Assembly (NCBI RefSeq): GCF_002117935.1
Contig: NZ_BDJE01000014.1
Location: 1-63,113 of the forward strand
Reading direction: 5' to 3'
DNA: 63,113 nt
From: Nocardioides sp. PD653-B2
GTDB taxonomy: Bacteria; Actinomycetota; Actinomycetes; Propionibacteriales; Nocardioidaceae
The position numbers were made by a program, and so were the translations under genes. Below the pieces are notes generated by a model. It made no database searches and was not told where the DNA came from. It worked only from the letters and a program-made list of their open reading frames with translations. Of this stretch, positions 27,290 through 34,310 are shown one piece after another (the stretch's first letter is position 1; each line of letters opens with the position of its first letter).

Positions 27290-28777
27290 ATGACGAACGC
27301 ACCTGACTTCAACCTCGACGCCGAGCTCGACGAGACCGACGACTGGGACGACTCCCAGGAGCCGGACGACGGCTGGCACGACGAGCCCGACCCCGAGGAC
27401 GGCGACGAGCCGACCGTGGGCGCGATGGAGCTCGCCGAGCGACACCAGCTGCGTCGCGTCGCCGGGCTGCGCACCGAGCTCGAGGACATCACCGAGGTCG
27501 AGTACCGCCAGCTCCGGCTCGAGCGCGTCGTGCTCGTCGGCGTCTGGACCGAGGGCACGACCGAGGACGCCGAGAACTCCATGGCCGAGCTGGCGCTGCT
27601 CGCCGAGACCGCGGGCTCCGAGGTGCTCGAGGCGATCTACCAGCGCCGCCAGACCCCCGACCCCGCGACGTACGTCGGACGCGGCAAGGTCGAGGGCATC
27701 GCCGAGATCGTGCAGGCGACCGGCGCCGACACGGTGATCTGCGACGGCGAGCTCGCGCCCAGCCAGCTGAGGAACCTCGAGGACCGGCTCAAGGTCAAGG
27801 TCGTCGACCGGACCGCGCTGATCCTCGACATCTTCGCCCAGCACGCCCGCTCCGGTGAGGCCCAGGCCCAGACCGAGCTGGCCCAGCTCAACTACATGAA
27901 GCAGCGCCTGCGCGGCTGGGGTGGCAACCTCTCCCGCCAGGCCGGTGGCCGGGTCGCCGGCGGTGCCGGCATCGGTGGCCGCGGTCCCGGTGAGACCAAG
28001 ATCGAGACCGACCGGCGCCGGATCAACACCAAGATCGCCAAGCTCCGGCGTGACCTGCGCGAGATGAAGGGCACCCGCGACACCAAGCGCCAGGAGCGCC
28101 AGCGCCACCACATCCCGAGCGTGTCGATCGCGGGCTACACCAACGCCGGCAAGTCCTCGCTGCTCAACCGGCTCACCGACGCCGGTGTGCTCGTCGAGGA
28201 CTCGCTGTTCGCGACGCTCGACCCGACGACGCGTCGTACGACGACCTCCGACGGCCGCGTCTACACGATGAGCGACACGGTCGGCTTCGTCCGGCACCTG
28301 CCCCACCAGCTGGTCGAGGCCTTCCGCTCGACGCTGGAGGAGGTCGCCGACTCCGACCTGATCGTGCACGTCGTCGACGGCTCCCACCCCGACCCCGAGG
28401 GCCAGCTGGCCGCGGTGCGCGAGGTCTTCGCCGAGATCGGCGCCTCCCAGGTGCCCGAGCTCGTCGTGATCAACAAGGCCGACGTCGCCGACCCGATGGT
28501 GCTCGCCCGGCTGCGCCAGCGCGAGCCGCACTCGGTCGTCGTCTCCGCCAAGACCGGGGAAGGCATCGCGGAGGCGCTCAAGGCGGTCGAGGGCGACCTG
28601 CCCAAGCCCGGCGTCGAGTTCAAGGCGCTGGTGCCCTACGAGCGCGGCGACCTGATCAACCGGCTCCACCAGCAGGGCGAGATCGACTCGATGGACCACA
28701 CCGGCGAGGGCACGATCGTCGTCGGGCGCGCCAACGAGGACCTCGCCGGCGAGCTCGCGGCGTACGCCGTCAGCTGA
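27290..28777 (+). CDS. hflX: GTPase HflX
   Basis: HflX is a ribosome-splitting GTPase that rescues stalled or stress-damaged ribosomes. The 495-residue protein has a very acidic N-terminal extension (residues about 5-40) and the HflX N-domain (VLVGVWTEGT...YVGRGKVEGI). A glycine-rich linker, GGRVAGGAGIGGRGPGETK, precedes a helical basic region and the G domain: G1 GYTNAGKSS (about 282), G3 DTVGF, G4 NKAD, G5 SAKTG. ATG 27290 fits a leaderless promoter; ATG 27263 would add nine residues. The 3' end overlaps the convergent hydrolase by 8 bp. Confidence 0.95.
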   Translation: MTNAPDFNLDAELDETDDWDDSQEPDDGWHDEPDPEDGDEPTVGAMELAERHQLRRVAGLRTELEDITEVEYRQLRLERVVLVGVWTEGTTEDAENSMAELALLAETAGSEVLEAIYQRRQTPDPATYVGRGKVEGIAEIVQATGADTVICDGELAPSQLRNLEDRLKVKVVDRTALILDIFAQHARSGEAQAQTELAQLNYMKQRLRGWGGNLSRQAGGRVAGGAGIGGRGPGETKIETDRRRINTKIAKLRRDLREMKGTRDTKRQERQRHHIPSVSIAGYTNAGKSSLLNRLTDAGVLVEDSLFATLDPTTRRTTTSDGRVYTMSDTVGFVRHLPHQLVEAFRSTLEEVADSDLIVHVVDGSHPDPEGQLAAVREVFAEIGASQVPELVVINKADVADPMVLARLRQREPHSVVVSAKTGEGIAEALKAVEGDLPKPGVEFKALVPYERGDLINRLHQQGEIDSMDHTGEGTIVVGRANEDLAGELAAYAVS

Positions 28778-29660
28778 GCCCGGCCAGCCTCTTCACGTCG
28801 GCGAGGATCTCGTCGATGTGTCCGCTGACCAGCGACAGGTGGCCCTCGTCGTCGAAGAGGTGCGCCTCGGCGCCGGGCACGTGCGCCGCCAGCCACTCGC
28901 CGTGCGCGTACGGCACCATCGCGTCCTGCCGGCCCTGCCAGATCGCGACCGGCACCCGGATGCCGGCGAGGTCGAAGCCCCACGGCGAGACCGCGGCGAT
29001 CCCGTCGTCGCGCACGCCGGTCACGCCTTGGGCGCCGGCGTGGGTGAAGGTGCGGCTCATCCAGTCGGAGAAGTCCTCGTCCAGCGCGGCCTTGTCGACC
29101 GGCGTCACCAGGCCCCCCATCGCCTCCGCGAGCTCCTGCGGCGACGCCTGGAGGATCGGCAGGAAGTTCTCCTCCAGGTAGGCCTCGTAGACCGCCCGGC
29201 CCTGCTCGGCGGCGTGGTACTCGTCGTGGTTCTCCTCGGCCATGGCGTCGAACCAGTCCAGGTCCTCGCCGTGGTACGGCGCGACCCCGGCCAGGGAGGC
29301 CGCGGCGCGGCACCGGTCGGGCAGCAGCGCCGCGCACGCCAGCGCGCGGGGCCCGCCCCCGGACCAGCCGATGGTGACGAACTCGCCGATCCCGAGATGG
29401 TCGAGCACGGCCACGGACTCGGCGACGTCGTCGACGTACCGCCCGGCCTCCGGGCGCGGCGTCGAGGCGCCGTACCCGGGCCGCGAGTAGGTCACCAGCC
29501 GCAGCCCGGCCGCCCGGGCGGCGTCGTCGATCAGCGACCACGCGGCCACGGCCGAGGGCGACCCTCCGTGGTGGAGGAGCCCGAAGCCGTCGGGGTCACC
29601 CCCCACGAGCACCTCGACGGTGCGGTCGTCGGGGCCGGGGACCAGGATCTGCTCGCTCAC
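28770..29660 (-). CDS. Alpha/beta hydrolase
   Basis: A 296-residue serine alpha/beta hydrolase. The oxyanion region reads LLHHGGSPS, YSRPGYGAS follows, and the nucleophile elbow is IGWSGGGPRAL with Ser near residue 101. The catalytic acid probably lies in QGRQDAMVP and the His in DDEGHLSL (about 279). It is a different branch from the Asp-nucleophile enzyme at 2669. The start is GTG 29660. Substrate unknown; similar enzymes are annotated as esterases or lactonases. Confidence 0.85.
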   Translation of the reverse strand: MSEQILVPGPDDRTVEVLVGGDPDGFGLLHHGGSPSAVAAWSLIDDAARAAGLRLVTYSRPGYGASTPRPEAGRYVDDVAESVAVLDHLGIGEFVTIGWSGGGPRALACAALLPDRCRAAASLAGVAPYHGEDLDWFDAMAEENHDEYHAAEQGRAVYEAYLEENFLPILQASPQELAEAMGGLVTPVDKAALDEDFSDWMSRTFTHAGAQGVTGVRDDGIAAVSPWGFDLAGIRVPVAIWQGRQDAMVPYAHGEWLAAHVPGAEAHLFDDEGHLSLVSGHIDEILADVKRLAGLS

Positions 29661-29749
29661 GGGGCCAGACTGCCAGTATTTCTTGCGAGATCCGCACGGC
29701 TTCGCAACTTCCCCTGCGAAAGGGCCGGGGAACGCCGCAGAATTGCCGG

Positions 29750-30460
29750 GTGGTCCATCGGGGGGTCGCGGGCCCGGGCCCGCTGAGGTCGGTACGCCGT
29801 CGCACGGTCGTCGTCGGCGCGCTGTTCGTCGTCGTGTCGGTGCTGGTGCTGCACGTCGCGGACCGGTCGAGCGCCGGTGTCGACCGGTGCGACCGGTTCA
29901 CCGCCGACTCCGCGACCCGCGCGGGCGAGGTGACCGGCAGCGGCGAGCGCGTGGTGGTGATCGGTGACTCGTGGTCGGCCGGGCTCGGCCTCGAGAGGTC
30001 CGCCGGATCGTGGCCGTCGCGGCTCTCCGGCACGGTGCACGTCGCGGGCTTCTCCGGCTCCGGCTTCAGCGAGCACGCGAGTGACTGCGAGTCGGTGTCC
30101 TTCGCCGACCGGGCGCCCGCCGCGCTGCGCGGCGGCGCCGACCTGGTCGTCGTCGAGGGTGGGCTCAACGACTTCAACCAGCCCGACGCCGACATCCGGT
30201 CCGGCTTCGCGCGCCTGATGCGGACCCTGAAGGGCGAGCGCGTCGTGGTCGTCGGGCCGGCCTCGGCGCCGTCCCGGGCGGCCGCCGTGGCCCACGTCGA
30301 CGCGCTGCTCGCCTCGCTCGCGAGGACGTACGACGTCCCCTACGTGCGCACCTCCGGCCTGCACCTGCCCTACCTCGACGACCACCTGCACCTGACCCCC
30401 GCCGGTCACCAGGCCTTCGGCGACTACGTGGCCGGACAGATCGCGGGCCTGACGACCTGA
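29750..30460 (+). CDS. SGNH/GDSL hydrolase, membrane-anchored or secreted
   Basis: A 236-residue protein with a basic N-terminus, a membrane/signal segment (TVVVGALFVVVSVLVLHVA, about 19-37) and an exported SGNH domain. Block I is VVIGDSWSAGLGL (Ser near 77), the Gly is in the FSGSGFS stretch, block III is EGGLNDFNQP, and the catalytic Asp-His pair lies in DDHLHLTPAGH near the C-terminus. Such enzymes remove acyl groups from envelope glycans or lipids. GTG 29750 lacks an obvious ribosome site. Confidence 0.85.
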   Translation: MVHRGVAGPGPLRSVRRRTVVVGALFVVVSVLVLHVADRSSAGVDRCDRFTADSATRAGEVTGSGERVVVIGDSWSAGLGLERSAGSWPSRLSGTVHVAGFSGSGFSEHASDCESVSFADRAPAALRGGADLVVVEGGLNDFNQPDADIRSGFARLMRTLKGERVVVVGPASAPSRAAAVAHVDALLASLARTYDVPYVRTSGLHLPYLDDHLHLTPAGHQAFGDYVAGQIAGLTT

Positions 30461-30470
30461 CGCGGGGGCG

Positions 30471-30665
30471 TCAGGGCTCGAGCCGCAGCGCCAGGCGCGG
30501 GCACATCCGTACGGCGGCCCGGGCGTCGTCGAGCAGGTCGGGGGTGACCTCGCCGCCGACGACCGGGTAGCCCCACTCGTCGAGGTCGACGAGCTCGGGC
30601 AGCACCTCGTGGCACAGGCCCCGGGCCCGACAGCTCGGCCAGTCCACGCGCAGCCGGGCGGTCAT
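30471..30665 (-). CDS. Ferredoxin, [3Fe-4S]-type
   Basis: A 64-residue ferredoxin. Cysteines are spaced C-x5-C (CRARGLC) with a third in the C-terminal CPRLALRLEP, the ligand pattern of actinobacterial [3Fe-4S] ferredoxins that usually serve cytochromes P450. Here it is the last gene of an operon with a NuoF-like protein, overlapping that gene's stop (ATGA), so it is more likely an electron carrier for that flavoprotein. No P450 gene occurs in the window. Confidence 0.87.
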   Translation of the reverse strand: MTARLRVDWPSCRARGLCHEVLPELVDLDEWGYPVVGGEVTPDLLDDARAAVRMCPRLALRLEP

Positions 30666-31855
30666 GACGCGCACCGGCTCGCCCCATGGGCGGCGATCTC
30701 GGCCGGGAAGGTCGCCAGCAGCGAGCGGACCAGGCGCACCGTGCCGTCGGGGTGGGCGCACGCGCCCCGGCCCACGACCAGCGCCGCGAGCGACTCGACC
30801 CGGTCGGTGGGGCCGGTGCCGTCGGAGACCGCGCGGAGGGCGGTCGCCAACGCGGGCAGGCCGTTGAGGCAGGGGCCGCACCGGCGCGCGCTCTGGCCGG
30901 CGAGGTAGTCGACGACGCGGGCGGTGAACGTGACCGGGCAGTCGGCCGGGCAGACGAGCGCGCCCGCGCCGAGGGGCGTGCCCGCAGCCCGCATCGCGTC
31001 GACCGACACCCGGCCGGCCGTGAGGTCCTCCCACCGCACCCAGGAGCCGTGGAACCCACCGACCAGGACCGGCCGGTCGGCCCAGGTCGCCGGCAGCACG
31101 TCGCGCCACGGGGTGCCCAGCTCCACCTCCACGACCGTCGGCTCCGGGCCCGACAGCGTCAGGAGGGTGGTCCCGGGCTCCTCCGCCGTGCCGAGGGCCG
31201 CATAGGAGCGCACCCCGCTGAGCACCAGCCGGCCGACCTGGGCCCAGGTCTCGGCGTTCGACAGGAGGGTCGGGCGACCGCGGTGACCGGCGACCGCCTC
31301 GGGTGACCAGGCGGTGACCGGCAGGTTGGGCCGCCCGGCCATCAGCTCGAGCACCGCCCGGGCCTGCCCGGCGACGAACCGGCTGTCGGCCGTGTGGACC
31401 ACGGTCCGCATCCGGTCGTCACGCTCACCGACGGCGACCCGCATCGCCGCGCCGACCCCGGGCCGGTCCCGCGGGACGACGACGTGCAGCTCCCGGGCGC
31501 CCAGGGCGCGGGCCGTCACGACCGCGCCGTCCAGCACGAGGTGCGGACGGGTGGTCGCCAGCCCACAGTCCTTGGCGCTGGCCGGCTCGCCCTCGCTCAG
31601 GTTCACGACGACGACCGGTCGTCGGCCGGCCGCGGCGGTGCGCAGCTTGGTCTCGAAGGGGAACGCCGCTCCGCCGCGGCCCCGCAGCCGCACCCGGGCG
31701 AGGGTGGCGAGCAGGTCGTCGAGACCCAGGCGCGGCAGCTCGCCGTACTGGCGACGGTGGGCGGTGAGGCCGCGTCCGCCGTCGAGCCCCTCGAGGAGGG
31801 CGGGCCCGGAGCGGACGAGGGGGTGGTCGGACGCGGCGACGGGGGAGGCGCTCAT
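30662..31855 (-). CDS. NuoF-like flavo-iron-sulfur protein (NADH dehydrogenase 51-kDa family)
   Basis: A 397-residue cytosolic relative of complex I NuoF. The FMN-site motif is RGRGGAAFPFETKL and the following VVVNLSEGEPASAKD matches the NuoF NADEGEP region. A SLBB-like stretch lies about 240-300. The 51-kDa [4Fe-4S] site is modified: NuoF has C-x2-C-x2-C, but here SARRCGPC keeps only two of the three, with another Cys in RGACAHPDG. Extra cysteines occur in CPADCPV. It is coupled by ATGA overlaps to the membrane protein upstream and ferredoxin downstream. It probably passes electrons between NAD(P)H or ferredoxin and the membrane partner; direction unknown. Confidence 0.85.
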   Translation of the reverse strand: MSASPVAASDHPLVRSGPALLEGLDGGRGLTAHRRQYGELPRLGLDDLLATLARVRLRGRGGAAFPFETKLRTAAAGRRPVVVVNLSEGEPASAKDCGLATTRPHLVLDGAVVTARALGARELHVVVPRDRPGVGAAMRVAVGERDDRMRTVVHTADSRFVAGQARAVLELMAGRPNLPVTAWSPEAVAGHRGRPTLLSNAETWAQVGRLVLSGVRSYAALGTAEEPGTTLLTLSGPEPTVVEVELGTPWRDVLPATWADRPVLVGGFHGSWVRWEDLTAGRVSVDAMRAAGTPLGAGALVCPADCPVTFTARVVDYLAGQSARRCGPCLNGLPALATALRAVSDGTGPTDRVESLAALVVGRGACAHPDGTVRLVRSLLATFPAEIAAHGASRCAS

Positions 31856-32436
31856 GACGGGCCGCCGACGGGGAGAGCCCGGTCGCGATCCGGCCGGTCG
31901 ACGGCGAGGCGGGCGAGACGCAGCGCGACGGCGGCGCCGACGACCGCGACGCAGCCCGCCAGGGTCAGGTCCGCCCAGACGGCGTCTGCCCGGACGTCGG
32001 TGCCGATCCCGAGCCCGTGCACGACCGCGGCGACCCAGCCGGCGTAGGCCAGCAGGTGGATCGCTCGCCACGACCGGTGTCGCATCCGCGCCCGGACAGC
32101 GCTGGTCACCGCGACCACCAGGAAGAGGTCGAGCGCGAGGGCACCGAGACCGAGCCAGACCGGCTCGTACGTCGACCCGGCCCACGGCACGAGCGTCTGC
32201 CACCAGCGGATGTCGACGTAGCTGTCGACGACGGCGGTGGTGACGTGGACCGCCAGCATCACGACCGACAGGAGAGCCAGGTTGCGGTGCAGCGACTGGG
32301 TGACGAAGCGTGGCAGCCCGCGTCCGGCGCGGCCGCCGGTGGCGAGGACCCCGAGGGCCGTCGTCATCGTGAAGAGCCCCAGGATCACGAACCCCGTGCC
32401 GCGGTTCAGGTACCACAGGAACGGTCCGTCCATCAT
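31852..32436 (-). CDS. Ferric reductase-like transmembrane protein (b-type heme)
   Basis: A 194-residue membrane protein with about five hydrophobic helices. His residues in LHRN, MLAVHVTT, AIHLLAY and VVHGLGIG are arranged as paired heme ligands on helices, as in ferric-reductase or MsrQ/NOX-type heme domains. There is no C-terminal FAD/NAD domain, so another protein must supply electrons. The NuoF-like protein, coupled by ATGA overlap, is the obvious candidate. Its own start overlaps the apbE stop. Heme and a trans-membrane electron path are inferred from the family. Confidence 0.85.
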   Translation of the reverse strand: MMDGPFLWYLNRGTGFVILGLFTMTTALGVLATGGRAGRGLPRFVTQSLHRNLALLSVVMLAVHVTTAVVDSYVDIRWWQTLVPWAGSTYEPVWLGLGALALDLFLVVAVTSAVRARMRHRSWRAIHLLAYAGWVAAVVHGLGIGTDVRADAVWADLTLAGCVAVVGAAVALRLARLAVDRPDRDRALPVGGPS

Positions 32437-33362
32437 GCGCCCCTCCTCTGCTCGTGGCCGTCGTGCGGCCAGCCCTCCGTCGTCAGCACCTGTCCGTCAG
32501 CCCCGACCAGGCGGGCGGTCACGCCGCGCGCGGCGAGCCAGGCCGGTGCCTGTGCCCCGAGCACCACCGCGGCCGTGGTGGCGGTGTTGGCGGCCGCGCA
32601 GGTCGCGCCGGTCGCCGTCACCGTCTGCCACACCTCCGGTGCGGGCTGCCCGGTGCGGGGGTCGACCAGGTGGTGCAGCCGTACGCCGCGCCGGGCCCAG
32701 CGCCGCACCCGGGTGCTGGAGGTCGCGAGGCCGCCGCGGTCGAGCGCGACGGTGGTCTCGGCCGGGCCGCCGGGGTGGGCGGAGATCGCGACCGGCCAGG
32801 GGTCACCGTCGGGAGCCGCGATCGCGAGGTCGCCGCCGAGGCTGACCAGGGCCGCCCCGGTCAGCTCCTGGCCGAAGGCGGTGGCGAGGACGTCGGCCGC
32901 CCAGGCCTTGCCGGTCGAGCCGAGGTCGAGGGCGGTGCCGGCCGGCACCCGGATCGCGCCGGCCTCGTCCAGACCGATCTCGCGCCAGGTGTCCCGGCCC
33001 GGGCCTGCGAGCGGCCAGGGCGCGACGGCCTCGTCGCGCAGGACTCGCAGTTCGGCGAAGTCCCGGTCGTAGCCGAGCTGGGTGAGCGTGCGGCCGAGCA
33101 GCGGGTGGACCAGGCCGTCGGTCTGCTCCGCGGCGCGGCACGCCGCGGTGACGGCGGCCACCAGCAGCGGGTCGACCTCGACCCAGCGCCCCGCGCCGGC
33201 GTTGGCCAGCGCCAGGTCGGAGTCGGCGCGGAAGCGGCTGCAGGTGCGGTCCACGTCTGCGAGCACGGCGTCGGCGAGCCGGCGCGCGACCGCTAGGTCC
33301 GCGGTCCGGCGCGTCGCCAGGAAGACGTAGGTCCCGAGCGCGGTGGACGTCGTGGTGGGCAT
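32433..33362 (-). CDS. apbE: FAD:protein FMN transferase (ApbE)
   Basis: ApbE attaches FMN covalently to Thr/Ser of exported flavoproteins, or acts in flavin handling. The 309-residue protein has VDRTCSRFRADSDLALANAG near the N-terminus, LGSTGKAWAAD and SLGGDLAIA in the centre, and HHLVDPRTGQPAP toward the C-terminus. No clear signal peptide is visible, whereas many ApbEs are exported lipoproteins. The Mg-site region reads TCAAANTATTAA: by recall of related sequences, an acidic residue usually precedes this AN, so metal binding may be altered. ATG 33362 begins just after the upstream stop; the longer frame is Arg/Pro-rich shadow. Confidence 0.87.
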   Translation of the reverse strand: MPTTTSTALGTYVFLATRRTADLAVARRLADAVLADVDRTCSRFRADSDLALANAGAGRWVEVDPLLVAAVTAACRAAEQTDGLVHPLLGRTLTQLGYDRDFAELRVLRDEAVAPWPLAGPGRDTWREIGLDEAGAIRVPAGTALDLGSTGKAWAADVLATAFGQELTGAALVSLGGDLAIAAPDGDPWPVAISAHPGGPAETTVALDRGGLATSSTRVRRWARRGVRLHHLVDPRTGQPAPEVWQTVTATGATCAAANTATTAAVVLGAQAPAWLAARGVTARLVGADGQVLTTEGWPHDGHEQRRGA

Positions 33363-33366
33363 CGGC

Positions 33367-33750
33367 TCAGGAGCCCGAGCTGGGTGCCGGCGCCGGCGGG
33401 GGCGGGGGCGCCGCAGCGTGGTGGGTGGCGGGTGCCGGTGCGTGCGCGACCGGCTGGGAGACGGTGCCACCGCCACCCACCGGAGCCGACGGCGTGCCCT
33501 GCACGTAGTGCACGGTCACGTGGGTGCGGTGGGGTCGCGGCCGGATGACGACCTTGCGTGGGTGCCGCGCCCGGTCGGCGTGGGCCGCGGGGGCGTCCGG
33601 CCGGGCCGGGGCAGCCTGCTGGGCCTCGGTCGAGTGGGCCGCGGTGCCGGCGACCCAGCCCGTGGCGGAGAGTGCGGTGACAGCGGTGAGTCCGGAGACG
33701 GCGGCGACGGCGAGTCGGAAGCGGTCGCGGACAGCGGGTGAGGAAGCCAT
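33367..33750 (-). CDS. Small exported Pro/His-rich protein, head of the redox operon
   Basis: A 127-residue protein with a signal or membrane segment (about 9-33) and a low-complexity mature part. A basic AHADRARHPRKVVIRPRPHRTHVTVHYV stretch precedes a Pro/Ala/His tail with PPPPP. It lies 4 bp upstream of apbE on the same strand and is probably the first gene of the operon. It has no FMN-binding domain or recognisable ApbE target motif. ATG 33750 is preferred over 33789. Family unknown; a cell-wall-spanning linker is one idea. Confidence 0.6.
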   Translation of the reverse strand: MASSPAVRDRFRLAVAAVSGLTAVTALSATGWVAGTAAHSTEAQQAAPARPDAPAAHADRARHPRKVVIRPRPHRTHVTVHYVQGTPSAPVGGGGTVSQPVAHAPAPATHHAAAPPPPPAPAPSSGS

Positions 33751-33880
33751 GGCCCGACGGTGCCGGAGTGCGTGGCAAGGGTGCCTCATGTCGTTGTTAA
33801 GTCGACCTCATCAGGACTCTTGACCCACCCTTGAGGTTCTCGCGAGGTGCCGATAGCCGAGCCGGACGCAGTCTCGGGCC
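33751..33880. promoter_or_regulatory. Divergent promoter region of the redox module
   Basis: 130 bp separate the redox operon from the His-rich gene. Direct CCTCAT repeats at 33784-33789 and 33806-33811 have 22-bp periodicity, the spacing often used by OmpR/PhoB-type regulators; CTTGAGG at 33830 is a related inverse. The OmpR-type regulator gene lies 2 kb away. A TTGACC -35-like hexamer occurs at 33820. Binding is inferred. Confidence 0.3.
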
Positions 33881-34300
33881 ATGAAGATCCTGCCTGTACT
33901 CGTGTCAGTCGCCGTCCTCACCGTGGGTCTCTTCGGCGGGACCCTCGCCTACCAGGCCGCCTCGGGCTCCGGCGTGACGAGCCCGAGCAGCAGCGAGAGC
34001 GCTGCCGCCCCGGCCACGCCCGCCGCGCACCGCGCCCACCACCGGCGGCCGCTGGTGCGCTGGGCGCCCTGCAAGCCCCCGGCCGTGCGCGACGGCAAGG
34101 TGTGCGTGACCGAGGAGGTCCGCACGGTCGTCGTCCCGGCTCCCGCCCCCGCTCCCGCCCGGGCTGCGCCGGTCTCCCACGCTGTCGCGGCGAGCCACGA
34201 CCACGGCGACGACGACGGTCGATCGGAGCACGGGCACGAGCAAGAGCACGAGCACGAGGACCACGGCGACCACGGCGAGCACGAGTCCGAGGACGACTGA
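33881..34300 (+). CDS. Small exported His/Asp/Glu-rich protein
   Basis: A 139-residue protein with a signal or membrane segment (about 4-26), an Ala/Ser-rich spacer and a basic AHRAHHRRP stretch. A small region with two cysteines eight apart (CKPPAVRDGKVC) and a Pro/Ala linker follow. The last about 35 residues alternate His with Asp/Glu (HGHEQEHEHEDHGDHGEHE), a likely metal-binding tail. It resembles the divergent Pro/His-rich protein in layout, possibly distant paralogues. No family is recognised. Metal (Fe, Cu, Zn or Ni) handling at the cell surface is inference. Confidence 0.65.
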   Translation: MKILPVLVSVAVLTVGLFGGTLAYQAASGSGVTSPSSSESAAAPATPAAHRAHHRRPLVRWAPCKPPAVRDGKVCVTEEVRTVVVPAPAPAPARAAPVSHAVAASHDHGDDDGRSEHGHEQEHEHEDHGDHGEHESEDD

Positions 34301-34310
34301 GCCGGTGTCC

